From the NCBI GenBank assembly GCA_037178855.1, contig JASJZC010000005.1, positions 5,456,001-5,520,000 of the forward strand: a stretch of DNA of 64,000 nt, written 5' to 3'. The translations under genes and the position numbers were made by a program. The notes beneath the pieces were generated by a model. The model searched no databases. It saw only the letters and a program-made list of their open reading frames with translations, and was not told the origin of the DNA. Below, piece after piece: positions 24,501-36,203 of this stretch; position 1 is the first letter of the stretch; every line of letters begins with the position of its first letter. Origin of the DNA: Oscheius sp. JU75 (taxonomy: Eukaryota > Nematoda > Chromadorea > Rhabditida > Rhabditidae).

Positions 24501-25866
24501 CGGCATAGGAGAGAATGACGTCTAAAAACTTGTGTTCAGAAGAGACCTTATAGAACCGACTTACAATCCGACTTTGGCAATGGCTTCATTCCTTTCTTGC
24601 GAGTCAGGTCGTATATCTGGAGAAACGTTACGAAGTCATCAGTCAGGACTTACGCAGTAGAAAAAGATAATGGAGAGTGATCTGGCGAGCAGCGGGATGC
24701 AGAAGATGCAGATTCCTTCGATTAGGCAGAAAATGTCCATTCGGTCAACGGCTAAAAAGGCTCCACCTAACTCGTTGTCGTGGAAGATTTCTCGACCGAC
24801 GATGTAACCGGAAAAGATGAAGATCACGTTGTTCGCACAGTAGCCGAGAGCCTCCCAGACTTGAAGAACACGTTCCGTCGTGTCCGGGGGCATTTCTTCC
24901 TTGTAGTAGTTCAACGTGATACCGAAGAAGACGAGACCCAATGCGGACGAGCCTTCGATCTCGTTGAACAGAATGAAGACTCCATAGACGGCCACAATGA
25001 TGAGCCCCTGAAAACTACGACATTTCTTGTTTAGCGAAGAGTCAAACCTGACGAGCTTTATGGCTCTCCAACTTGCTGACAAGCCAGGCACACATCCAGG
25101 CAATGACCATGGCGAGGATGGGAGTGACGAGAATACACATGATAAATCCCCGAATGAGTCCAGACCAGTCCAGCGCTGTAGTAACTTCCATTTCCATTCG
25201 GAAGACTTGCTCCAGGATACGGTAGACAGTCAGAGCGAGACCGTCGTTGAGCAGTGACTCTCCCTCGATTAAAATTCGGAGTCTGAAAGAATTCAATAAA
25301 CACGTGTGTGTATGCAAACGAGCCGATGAGGAGCTCCATACTGTTCAAGCATGGCTACGACCGCGACTGGATCCGTTGCTACGATGATCGACAGGAAGAT
25401 GAGAACAGCAGAGTATTTTGCTTGATTGACAAAGATCATGACAGGAAAGAGGAATCCGGCAGCGATTCCGAGAGTGAAGATGTATACGAAGACTGTTAGC
25501 AGCACGATGAACCAGATCTTGGCAAAGAAGGTATGCGCATTGATCTTGAAGGAAGACTCGAACATGAGCGGGGGTAGAAGCACCTGAAACGGTGTTTCTC
25601 AGAGTAGATGGTTGAATTACTGTGAGGACGATATCGGGAGCCATTCCTCTCCAAGTCCACTTGTCCAGAACGTGAATCAAGTCGGCAGGAAGACACCAAC
25701 AGATAAAGACACTGGCCACTAGTGCGAAGACAAACTGTAGCACACTGTCAGGAATATTGAGGAACTTCAATTTCTTGTTGACTCCATCCAGAAGAAGGCC
25801 GAAGATGATGGCTATGAAGGGGAAGATAATGACGCCATCCTTGTACTCCTCTCCATCGTGTGTCAT
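21505..25866 (-). CDS. Sperm-type Na+/H+ exchanger (SLC9C-like) with C-terminal cyclic-nucleotide-binding-like region
   Basis: The first ATG in the open frame is at 25864-25866 (MTHDGEEYKDG), just before the first membrane helix; the stop is at 21505-21507. The NHE transport domain has hallmark motifs: GLLLDGVNKKL, LLPPLMFESSFKIN, ATDPVAVVAML (ion-binding Asp), GESLLNDGLALT, and SYAGLRGALGLILAL. Then comes a charged cytosolic linker (24000-24350) and a second membrane block (about 23160-23800) that may be a voltage-sensor-like unit; an Arg-containing helix LYRTSRMLPLAVVLTR could be S4-like. The C-terminus (21800-22480) resembles the cyclic-nucleotide-binding region of SLC9C and of plant SOS1: LERLPWLDGLSESSRIKANN, then a beta-roll-like stretch with KGICKVTEGVTVD. 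SLC9C proteins alkalinise sperm in response to voltage and cAMP. Nucleotide binding is not proven because the phosphate-binding Arg was not located. Confidence 0.75.
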
Positions 25867-26656
25867 CTCGAGTCCAGACGACTGAAGTGGAGATCCTCTG
25901 CTGTCCTCTGTACTAATTGTGCTGCAAACTTTGTGCTTTTCAACTTGAACATTCACAAATTTGCTTATAGTTTGAGCATCAAATAGTGGAACACAAGTTA
26001 GTGTAGCCTAACATGATGCGCCCCTTCAGGGCGTAGCTACCCTATCGTTTTGCCAGCAAAATGATTGGTAAAGACCACTGCTGATCAATTAAACCCACAG
26101 CCCACTCTTTGACCCCACTTTCCGTTTACCGACCTTCGAAAGCTTTGAACCAACTCTATTTTTCGAACGCATTTCCCATCGCTCAGCCCAATTTCTATTC
26201 AGATATTGCTATCGCTCCTAAAGGAGCTCAATGACATTCATACCCTGGTTCCTTCGAACTTTGTCCGGTTTCTGTTCCCTTTGTCCACCTGCTCTGGTCC
26301 TTCCCGTCCTTCCCTCTCACTTCATCCTGTTCGCATGTTTCCCGCCAGTCGAGCTACCCTGACAGAAGCAACATTCTCCCAAAGAAGCTATCTCCCAAAC
26401 TGACTTGACTTGCTTTTCTTTTTTTTTCCTTGCTATCTCTCGCATCCCTCAATCAATAGCGAGCTTACTTTGACCCCTCCATGCTGGTTTCGCTTTGTCT
26501 GAACTTTTAATCCCCGCTTTCCAGCGGTTGCTTGCGTCCAAGCGAAAATAGCCATTTTCGAAACGACGCCCTGCCTTTCGAGCCATATTTTCAGATAGAA
26601 ATGACCGTTTCTCCCGTTCCGACTATGCTCAAACTCGAAAAAAAACATATTTTCAG
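25867..26656. other. Intergenic region between divergent genes
   Basis: It should hold the promoters of the exchanger (-) and the large coiled-coil gene (+). Just before the coiled-coil start there is a short imperfect duplication: TTTCAGATAGAAATGACC at about 26591 resembles TTTCAGATGGAAATTCCC at 26651, giving two acceptor-plus-ATG arrangements. The segment near 26613 also shares GTTCCGACTATGCTCAA with coding sequence at about 27415. Otherwise nothing is seen. Confidence 0.35.
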
Positions 26657-29600
26657 ATGGAAATTCCCGTTTCCCAGAAACGCGATGAATCGAAAACAGA
26701 CGATATTATTGTGAGTAACTTTCTTTGGTTTTTCTATATCCGATCTTCAGCAAATCCCGTCTACGTCAAAACAGCAGAATCTATGTTGTCTGAATGTACA
26801 GAAGAATCTTCAAATAGCAGCTATTCAACTGGCAGCTCAGTCCCTTGACCGAGTCAAGTACGAGAAGCTGGAAAAGAAAAATCAACAGATGGTCGAGCAG
26901 ATGGCAGAACACAATACCTACGTGGAAAGTCTTACTAATCAGCTGTACACGATGAAAAATCAACTGAGAATGGCCGAAATGGAGAGTGAGACGGTAGGTC
27001 AATGTAATACAGTTGGGGGTATTTTCAAATTCCAGGCAAAGAGGAGAGAGGTAGAGATCCAGAAACAACTGGACCTGATCGAGACCAATTCTGCTGCTTT
27101 ACGAGTCGGTTTTGAAGTCATGTCGTTATTGATTCTGTTTCATTCCAGAAGAAAGCAGATGCTTCGGAAACATACAAAAATCGGTATGAGAGAGCAATAG
27201 CGGTCTGTGAGGATCTTCAGAAGAGAAGACTGGAGATCTCAGAACACATGAAAAAACTTACAGAAGTTGCGAAAAAGTCCAAGATTGAGTGTGTCTTTTA
27301 TCGAATTCTTCAAGCGAGTCTTGTTTCAGAGCTGAACGTACCAAACTGTTTTCCGATGCAATGAAGGCGGACAAGGCAGCAGCCATGACCAAGATTCGTC
27401 TCTACAAAAAGCACGTTCCGACTATGCTCAAGCTCATTGATGACCTTGGTAGGCTACTATTTCGTATTCAGTCTTCTTTCTTTCCTTTTAGCTAGCAAAA
27501 CTGGAGATCTCCCTTTCTACACAAGGAAAAAGATTGACTCCCTGGCCTCGCGAGATCTTCGACAGCAGTTGTTGGGTGGTCCAGTTCAAGAAAACTTGGA
27601 ACATCATGACGAGCTGTCGGAAAGCGATGACGATGTTAACGCTTTGGAGAATCTCATCACTGGCGGAGTGACAGCCGCTCTTCCGACGAAACATGTAAAG
27701 GAGACAATCAAACATGTGGACATGCTGTCCGCTCCAGAAGAACCGGAAGAAGTTCCAAGAGTAAAGAAAAGTCCGATCAAGACGAGTTCCACAAAGAGTG
27801 AAAAGATACCCGGTGGAAGAGGAAGACGGGTAGAGTTCCAATCGAGGAAGCAACACAATCTGGAGGAGACTGAGAAGGCTTTCAGTAAGTCGTAGTAGAA
27901 TACTAGAATCTTTCTTTTAGACGAAAAACTGTTGAGTAAACTCTACAAGAATGAGCCGACTCCACTTCTGTCTGAGATTTCCGGAGGACATCGGTCAATT
28001 CATGGCAAGAAGGGTCCAACTGTTCGTGAACAACAGACAAAAATGATGTCTGTGGCGGAGAAGGTAGCACTGTTGAGATGTATTTTGTCTTTGGTTTCAG
28101 TTCACAGAACTCTTTTAGCCGAAAGGACTGCCAAAGAGCCTCAGCCATCGTCATCTACCTTTGTCTCGCGCGATTTTGACATGTCTCCATCTCCAGTCAA
28201 GTCCCCTAGAGGACGACAACGTGCCAACTCTTTCGACCTCAACAGTGATCTGAGAATGACTCCTACTCCCGAAAAACTTACTCCTGCCAGTTCGCAAGAG
28301 TCTCTGATAGATGGAGAAGGAGCAAATGGAGCAGAGAAGAGGGATCTACAGGTACGGCAACCGTTATATGTTTCTGAATGAAACCTATTTCAGAGGTTGG
28401 AACCGACACTGTCAATGCCGCATCTGGACGAAATTGAACCTCTCTCCCCGATTCCGAGTCCAGTTCCCATCTCTCCAAAACTCGCCGTTCATCCATCTAT
28501 GCCTAATTTGGAGGAAATGGTTCAGGAGAGAATGAACGAAGAAGAACCGCCGATAGTTCTTCCTACTAAAACACAAACTGCTCACAAGCCATCTCCGAAG
28601 AAGAAAGTCACGTTACAGCTCGAGGAAGACGTGGCTGAGACAGCGGATTTTGAAGGTATGCTATCTTTTTTTCACAATTGTAGAATCCCTTTCTAGGAAG
28701 TGAACCATTCTTTTCAAAGCCAGCTGAGGCTATACCACCTCCATCTCTGCCTCAGACAAACACGGAAGAGAAAATGTCTGAGGGTCCTACTTTTCGTGAA
28801 CAACAGACAAAAATGATGTCTGTGGCGGAGAAGGTAGCACTGATGAGATGTATTTTGTCTTTGGTTTCGGTTCACAGAACTCTTTTAGCCGAAAGGACTG
28901 CCGAAGAGCCTCAGCCATCGAAATCTATCTTTGTCTCGCGCGATTTTGACGGGTCTCTATCTTCAGTCAAGTCCCCTAGAAGACGACAGCGTGCCAACTC
29001 TTTCGACACGAGCATTTTGGACAGACCGATTGGATTATTGACCCCCAACGCAGCACGCAATTTAGACTTGCGTTCGAAGCCGGGTTCGAATACTGGACAA
29101 GTGGACTTGGAGAAGAATGGCTGTATGTTAGGTCCAGACTTCTCCTGTGACCGTCGAGAAGCTCTTCCGCCTACACCTCGTCGCCTACAGTATTTTGGTA
29201 GAGAAGAAAGGATCAGAGGTCCGACTCCAGTTGTTCATGCAGAAGAGACGAACGAAAAAGAAACAATTGTACGTAAACTGTCTTCGTCTACCAAGAGAGC
29301 ATTGAAGACGATTAGCAGTGTCACCAGAGAACTCCAGTCACCTGTAAAGCCCATTCCTCAGTGGTCTCAATTTGTAATTATTTCATGATTTGGTTTCATA
29401 AGGTTCATGTTTAGGCTGAATATTCTGTTCCACATGATGTGCTGAATGATTATGCATTACAACAACAAGAACGCGTGTATGGCAAGGCTTCGTACAAAGA
29501 TCCTCCGCGGTCTCAATTTGTAATTATTTCATGATTTGGTTTCATAAGGTTCATGTTTAGGCTGACAATACTGTTCCACATGATGTGCAGGCTTATTTTG

Positions 29601-32600
29601 CGCCACAACAACAACAACGCGTGTGTGGCAAGGATCCGCTCAAATTTCCTTCGTGCTCTCAACTTGTAATTATTTCATGATTTGGTTTCATAAGGTTCAT
29701 GTTTAGGCTGACAATACTGTTCCACATGATGTGCTGAATGATTATGCATCACAACAACAAGGACGCGGGTATGGCAAGGCTTCGTACGAAGTTCCTATGC
29801 GGTCTCGACTTGTAATTATTTCATGATTTGGTTTCATAAGGTTCATGTTTAGGCTGACAATACTGTTCCACATGATGTGCAGACTTATTTTGCGACACCA
29901 CAACAAGAACGCGGGTATGGCAAGGCTTCGTACGAAGTTCCTATGCGGTCTCAATTTGTAATTATTTCATGATTTGGTTTCATAAGGTTCATGTTTAGGC
30001 TGACAATACTGTTCCACATGATGTGCAGACTTATTTTGCGACACCACAACAAGAACGCGGGTATGGCAAGGCTTCGTACGAAGTTCCTATGCGGTCTCGA
30101 CTTGTAATTATTTCATGATTTGGTTTCATAAGGTTCATGTTTAGGCTGACAAAACTGTTCCACATGATGTGCAGACTTATTTTGCGACACCACAACAAGA
30201 ACGCGGGTATGGCAAGGCTTCGTACAAAGATCCTCCGCGGTCTCAAATTGTAATTATTTCATGATTTGGTTTCATAAGGTTCATGTTTAGGCTGACAATA
30301 CTGTTCCACATGATGTGCAGGCTTATTTTGCGCCACAACAACAACAACGCGTGTGTGGCAAGGATCCGCTCAAATTTCCTTCGTGCTCTCAACTTGTAAT
30401 TATTTCATGATTTGGTTTCATAAGGTTCATGTTTAGGCTGACAATACTGTTCCACATGATGTGCAGACTTATTTTGCGACACCACAACAAGAACGCGGGT
30501 ATGGCAAGGCTTCGTACGAAGTTCCTATGCGGTCTCAATTTGTAATTATTTCATGATTTGGTTTCATAAGGTTCATGTTTAGGCTGACAATACTGTTCCA
30601 CATGATGTGCAGGCTTATTTTGCGCCACAACAACAACAACGCGTGTGTGGCAAGGATCCGCTCAAATTTCCTTCGTGCTCTCAACTTGTAATTATTTCAT
30701 GATTTGGTTTCATAAGGTTCATGTTTAGGCTGACAATACTGTTCCACATGATGTGCAGACTTATTTTGCGACACCACAACAAGAACGCGGGTATGGCAAG
30801 GCTTCGTACGAAGTTCCTATGCGGTCTCAATTTGTAATTATTTCATGATTTGGTTTCATAAGGTTCATGTTTAGGCTGACAATACTGTTCCACATGATGT
30901 GCAGGCTTATTTTGCGCCACAACAACAACAACGCGTGTGTGGCAAGGATCCGCTCAAATTTCCTTCGTGCTCTCAACTTGTAATTATTTCATGATTTGGT
31001 TTCATAAGGTTCATGTTTAGGCTGACAAAACTGTTCCACATGATGTGCAGACTTATTTTGCGACACCACAACAAGAACGCGTGTATGGCAAGGCTTCGTA
31101 CAAAGATCCTCCGCGGTCTCAATTTGTAATTATTTCATGATTTGGTTTCATAAGGTTCATGTTTAGGCTGACAATACTGTTCCACATGATGTGCAGGCTT
31201 ATTTTGCGCCACAACAACAACAACGCGTGTGTGGCAAGGATCCGCTCAAATTTCCTTCGTGCTCTCAACTTGTAATTATTTCATGATTTGGTTTCATAAG
31301 GTTCATGTTTAGGCTGACAATACTGTTCCACATGATGTGCTGAATGATTATGCATCACAACAACAAGGACGCGGGTATGGCAAGGCTTCGTACGAAGTTC
31401 CTATGCGGTCTCGACTTGTAATTATTTCATGATTTGGTTTCATAAGGTTCATGTTTAGGCTGACAATACTGTTCCACATGATGTGCAGACTTATTTTGCG
31501 ACACCACAACAAGAACGCGGGTATGGCAAGGCTTCGTACGAAGTTCCTATGCGGTCTCAATTTGTAATTATTTCATGATTTGGTTTCATAAGGTTCATGT
31601 TTAGGCTGAAAAAACTGTTCCACATGATGTGCAGACTTATTTTGCGACACCACAACAAGAACGCGGGTATGGCAAGGCTTCGTACAAAGATCCTCCGCGG
31701 TCTCAAATTGTAATTATTTCATGATTTGGTTTCATAAGGTTCATGTTTAGGCTGACAATACTGTTCCACATGATGTGCAGACTTATTTTGCGACACCACA
31801 ACAAGAACGCGGGTATGGCAAGGCTTCGTACGAAGTTCCTATGCGGTCTCAATTTGTAATTATTTCATGATTTGGTTTCATAAGGTTCATGTTTAGGTTG
31901 AATATTCTGTTCCACATGTGCTGAATGATTATGCGTCACAACAACAACAATGCGTGTATGACAAGGTTCCGTACGTTTCACCAACAACAATGCGTGTATG
32001 GCAAGGCTCCGTAAGTTGCCAAGCTTTGTAAATATGACCTATTTTGTAGACCTTAGAAGAATCCAAACTACGAGTACGATCCGCTTCCCAAATGACAGAA
32101 AAGGTATCAATTGATAGAGCTTAGTAACAGAATTATTTCAGCCTCCACCTAAACGGCTCACACGAGCGAGTACTTCTGCTGCTAACAGTAAAAAAAGCTT
32201 GACCTCAAAGATGGAACAGGCTTCGAAGGCTCTGAGCAAACGACTCAAAGCAGCTTCGACAATGCTCAAAGCTCCGATCTCAAAGGTATTTCCGTTGGAA
32301 AAGTCATTAACAGTACTCTTTTTGCAGCAAGTAGCTCCCAAGATAGAAACTGCTAAGAAAGTTGCCTTGGAACCTGTGATGACGGAGTCTGCCGAAGAGA
32401 AGAAAGATGAACCAGTTCAATCTAAACATAGTGTTTCTGGACTTTCCGATAGACCGGTCAAAACGGCTACCGGAAAGACTAAAGAGCAAGTAAGAAAGGC
32501 TGAAATGATTGACGTGGCTCCAGTGAGAAGACAAAGAAGACAATGTAATTTAACTTGTCTTTTGCTGTACAATCAATTGGTTTTATTGAAGAGAAAAGCA

Positions 32601-34118
32601 GCTGACGATGCCCTCCCTCCGAAGAAGCACTGTTCTGTTTCGACTCCAGTTGAGACTCTTCTGAAGAAAGTCTTGGATTTGGACTGTAGTCTCGATGTCC
32701 TTTCGAAGAAGATTCCCGCTGAAGAGATCGAGCAATTGAAGACGATCAACGTTGACACTTTTGCAGATATCGTGGTAAAGGTAGTTTTTTTACTCATACT
32801 AGGCTTAGACTAATAATTGCAGCACGTTATGAGGATGAAGACAGTCGATATGTGGCACTCTGTGGCTAATTCCTGGAAGAAAAGATCAGTCGAGCTGTCA
32901 GTCAACAAATCCGAAGAAAATGTCCTTCAAATTGCCCATCAACTTAGTTCTGAGAAGGGAGACATCTTCATGTCTCTTACGAATCGACTCATGTTCAAAA
33001 TCTACTGTCATCCAAACATGGATGCCGCCCTCTGTCACAGAATTGTTCGGCTTTTGGCAATGTGCTTCCAAGCAAAAGAGCAAATTGACGAAGATTCGGA
33101 CGGGTCGAAGGAGAGACTGAGAACTCTTGTCAAGTTCTTAGCGAGAAAACGAGCGGTATGGTTCAGTCTGAAAAAGAACTATTTAGATTCCAGACGCTGC
33201 TTGGGAAGTCAATAGTCTACCTCGTGAACAGACTCCCGTTTCACTTCGTCGAGTTTTTGGCCAAAGAAGAATGGAAAGATGTCCGGCGGATACTGGTACT
33301 TTACTCCGAGGTAAGCAAAACGTTACTGACTGTGAACTGTAGACCATTTTAGGAGGAAACTTTGAAAATTGTCGATACTTACTGGGAAGCAAAGTCAACA
33401 TTTTCTTTGAATCTGCCAAAGAAGGACGAAGTCTACTCCTGGATTTTGAATGAACTTGCAGTTGCATCAATTCATCCAGAGCATATGAAATTTGAGCAGT
33501 ATCAGCTTGCCGTATGCTTCTTTCTTAAATTGTACCAAATTCGAAATTTCAGATAGATGGGAAGCTGAATGAGTTGTTGCAGCTACGGTCAGTTGGTTTC
33601 ATGACACCAAAGACCTTCCCGTCGGCAATTCAAGAGTCGAGAGATCTGTTTAACCAGATTGAAGCTGTATTGGTTGCCTACAAGGCAGGGAAGAAGTCGG
33701 ATAATATTGTTTGTATGCTTGAACATTTCTTCATGTACTGATATATATTTTTAGCCAGCATATTCGGTGGAAGACCGTCTGGTTCCGACTTGAACGATCC
33801 AGATATAGAAGTCTCCAAAGAAGTTGCTCTGAGGAGCACAGCTCTGTTATCTCTCTTGGATTCCGTCTTCCAATCACAGAGCTTTATTGGGAGAGACAAA
33901 ACTCGATTATTCCTCGAAAATTTGACAGGAATTATTAACTTGGTATGAAGGCAGTGTGTCAGCTTTTATTCTATTTATCTTTTCAGAGTCACGACGTTCT
34001 TGTTATCCTCTCAGAGCACACGGACAGCCAATCAGAATCCAGAATAATACTCGCAAAGTCACTAACTAATCTACTTGCTGTCTGTCAGCCACTCACAAAG
34101 TACAAACTGTCCGTCTAG
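26657..34118 (+). CDS. Large coiled-coil protein with an amplified repeat-exon centre (unidentified)
   Basis: The ATG at 26657 immediately follows ATATTTTCAG, a likely trans-splice acceptor; the stop is TAG at 34116-34118. The N-terminal part (26.7-27.4 kb) is a coiled coil (SLDRVKYEKLEKKNQQMVEQ and following). Next are Ser/Pro-rich segments containing two copies of a block around REQQTKMMSVAEKVAL. The centre (29.4-31.9 kb) is a run of 17 in-frame 35-residue repeat exons plus a degenerate one. After 32 kb are Lys-rich and Pro-rich exons, then an all-helical C-terminal domain (32.8-34.1 kb) that could be ARM/HEAT-like. All exons stay in one frame, predicting on the order of 1,900 residues. No family was recognised. 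A coiled coil followed by a helical C-terminal domain recalls ATRIP-type scaffolds, but only in layout, not in motifs. The Ser/Pro/Lys-rich make-up suggests a nuclear or cytoskeletal scaffold. Confidence 0.65.
28013..29008 (+). repeat. Direct intragenic duplication of a coding block
   Basis: About 225 bp at 28013-28240 and again at 28784-29008 are nearly identical, roughly 770 bp apart. Both encode the segment from GPT(V/F)REQQTKMMSV to RQRANSFD with few substitutions. Both contain a 37-bp GT-AG stretch (from GTAGCACTG to GGTTTCAG) that looks like an intron but must be retained, because splicing it would cause an early stop. Confidence 0.8.
29374..31896 (+). repeat. Tandem array of 146-bp exon-plus-intron units (18 intron copies)
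   Basis: A 41-bp intron starting GTAATTATTT and ending TTCATGTTTAG begins at 29374 and recurs every 146 bp through 31856, giving 18 copies. All spot-checked positions fall exactly in register. Between copies lie 105-bp exons (35 codons, both borders in phase 0), 17 of them between 29415 and 31855. A shortened degenerate 18th exon follows from 31897. Exon sequences fall into about four variants that share the start A-D-(N/K)-T-V-P-H-D-V and the end R/C-S-(Q/R)-(F/L/I). Each intron contains an in-frame TGA, so the unit is coding only when spliced. The introns appear identical in every copy. Confidence 0.92.
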
Positions 34119-35602
34119 TCGTTGTATCCCGATCTCGTTGTCGGTTATTGTTAGTTTTATTGTTGATGAATACTACATCTTAATCCGTCCGTTTTGTTTT
34201 TTATTTACATTGATTTTTCTCTAGGTTACCATCTCTCCCGCTCTTCGTCTTCAGCTTTGTCGCTGGGAAATAGGCAGCTGCGCAACTTCCCCAGTATCAG
34301 AAGTTCCCTCCGCAGCAGACACCGTAAGGGGCTACTCCTTCTTGACCAGCCTCTGACAGCAGTCAGGGTCTCTGATTAATAATTGACAAGACAGCTGAAC
34401 TTGTTAACATAGAAAAACTTGAATAACTAACAGTCAAACTATTTGATAGTGTATTAAGAAACCCCAAGATAATATAAGCAGGGTAGAGACAAGAAGATAC
34501 ATACTGTCATATTGACAGGGTGACATGGATGTTCAGACTTACGGAGAGGTTGACAATGAGAGAATGACTTGAGACGTGAGTCATTCAAAGCGGGACAGAC
34601 TGTCATAGTGCTAGTAACGAAGAGAGAAACTGTTCAGCTAACAGTGAAAGAGTTCAGATAAAAGGCCCATCAACAAGTTAGGACAGAGACAATCGAAGAG
34701 GCTACTAACCTTCGACAGATTTCAGCATCAAACCGAACCAGTCGGCGGTTTTATTGAGCTCCGAGTCGTCCATTACAAAGAAATTCTCCAAGGAGCAAAA
34801 GCAATAACTTTCTTTTTGCTTTTAAAACAATCAAAACAGTAACATGCCAATTCAAAAAAGTTTCTTCTTGTATTACATTGACTTGTCTTGACAGAAAAGT
34901 CCACAAACATTGTTAAGTGTTATCCCAGATTAGAGTTGACATGTGTCGCAGATGCCTCTTGTAAATTGTAAAGGTAGGAGTTTCCAGACAGGAAGTAAAA
35001 GCTCTGCTAGATGAACTGTCTCCAATGGCTATGGCTACCGAGTGGATGAGACCACGAACGACTGGTTCCAACTTCTACAACAAGTGAACAAGTGACCAAG
35101 TCTTTTCTCGACATGATCCTGACCAAGCAACTTCAAATTTATTTTCAAACTTGAAAAGATTTGTTCACAGGTGATTATTAGTGTGCCACGATGTCGTCGG
35201 AGAGCTGCCTCGAAGCTGGATGCACCAACGAATACGCCGGAGCCGGGGGAGAAAGTCGTCACCCATCGGAACAAGGACTCCGTTCCCGACGACGATATTA
35301 TGGTGATTTTCACCTTTTCAGATAAGGTACACTTTGGCTATATTTATAGGAGCTTTTAATCTCATTAAAACGAATAAGGTAAGTTCACTTGTTTACAGAA
35401 TGAAAAAGAGCAGGAAACCAGCTCTAGACAGACAAGAAAAGCCTTTGTATTCGTCCCTCTCCCGATTGTAACAAGTGGTTCCCGTTCTCGACGATCTCGT
35501 CCCCACCCTATAAGCCTTCTCCCTGTCTACCGGTTCACGCTCTTTCGTTCTCTCGCACCACAAAGACGGGGCTATTTGACCCTCTTCCTCTCTCGCTCTG
35601 AC
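34119..35602. other. Mostly non-coding region
   Basis: No full gene is supported. On the minus strand a possible short first exon lies at about 34718-34772 (ATG opening MDDSELNKTADWFGLMLKS, then a GTTAGT donor), but no convincing second exon was found. On the plus strand 35171-35359 is an open frame with charged residues and no identity. No repeats were noticed. Confidence 0.3.
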
Positions 35603-36028
35603 ATGAACCAGTCGCTGCTGTTAATTCTCCTTCCTACATTCGTATTCTCACAGCTAGAAGTAAGTTCTCTAAAAGTTCAGGAAATATTCTCAGGTGGCGG
35701 AAAACACAATAAATCTTCACACAAATTGGAAGAAGAGCCAGAATGAGTGTAATTTGTACGACGAGAGTGCCTACTGCCAGCAGGTAAAGCTAAAGTAGAG
35801 AAAAGACGACCAAAATAGGTCGTGATAGACCAGCGAATGTCGCTGGTAGCCGTGTCTCATCGATGCAGCTGCCCCGAAGGCTACAAATGTCCAAATGATG
35901 TCACGGAAACGGTCCAGGCTACGCAGTTTGTCCTGATTTCTTTCAATCGAAATAAACATTTCAGATGCGAGTACGAGGAAGAGCGTTTTTGGAGCAAGTG
36001 CAGAATGCGCTGCGTTCCGAAGGAATGA
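35603..36028 (+). CDS. Small secreted cysteine-rich protein
   Basis: The ATG at 35603 begins a signal peptide (MNQSLLLILLPTFVFSQ). Exons 35603-35659, 35694-35783 and 35819-36028 are separated by introns of 34 and 35 bp and end at TGA 36026-36028. The mature protein is about 100 residues with eight cysteines, including NECNLYDESAYCQQ, HRCSCPEGYKCP and a C-terminal C-x9-C-x3-C run, so it is probably disulphide-rich and exported. A 35-bp GT-AG stretch inside the last exon (starting about 35930) is read through, because splicing it would move the final cysteines out of frame. The CSCPEG signature recalls small nematode secreted proteins of the ALT type, but this is only a resemblance. Confidence 0.55.
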
Positions 36029-36203
36029 TCAGAGTGCCATCTAGCGACTTTTTCAGCTTTACAAACTTGAATAAATGGGTAGTTTCTTCTCGTGTCCGGG
36101 CAATTGATACCGAGAAATTTATTAGATAATATTTGAATAAAAATAGGAAAACTGGGAAAAACGTAGACAGTAGACCGGTTGGCTTACTCTGAAGTCAGTC
36201 TTT

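Noticed and set aside
29374..31896. Array read as a CRISPR array or a simple satellite
   Set aside because: This is a eukaryotic gene; both repeat (41 bp) and spacer (105 bp) recur, the spacers are coding in frame, and splice sites flank each one.
26657..34118. Coiled-coil gene as ATRIP or shugoshin
   Set aside because: Only the overall layout fits; no diagnostic motif of either family was found, so no symbol was assigned.
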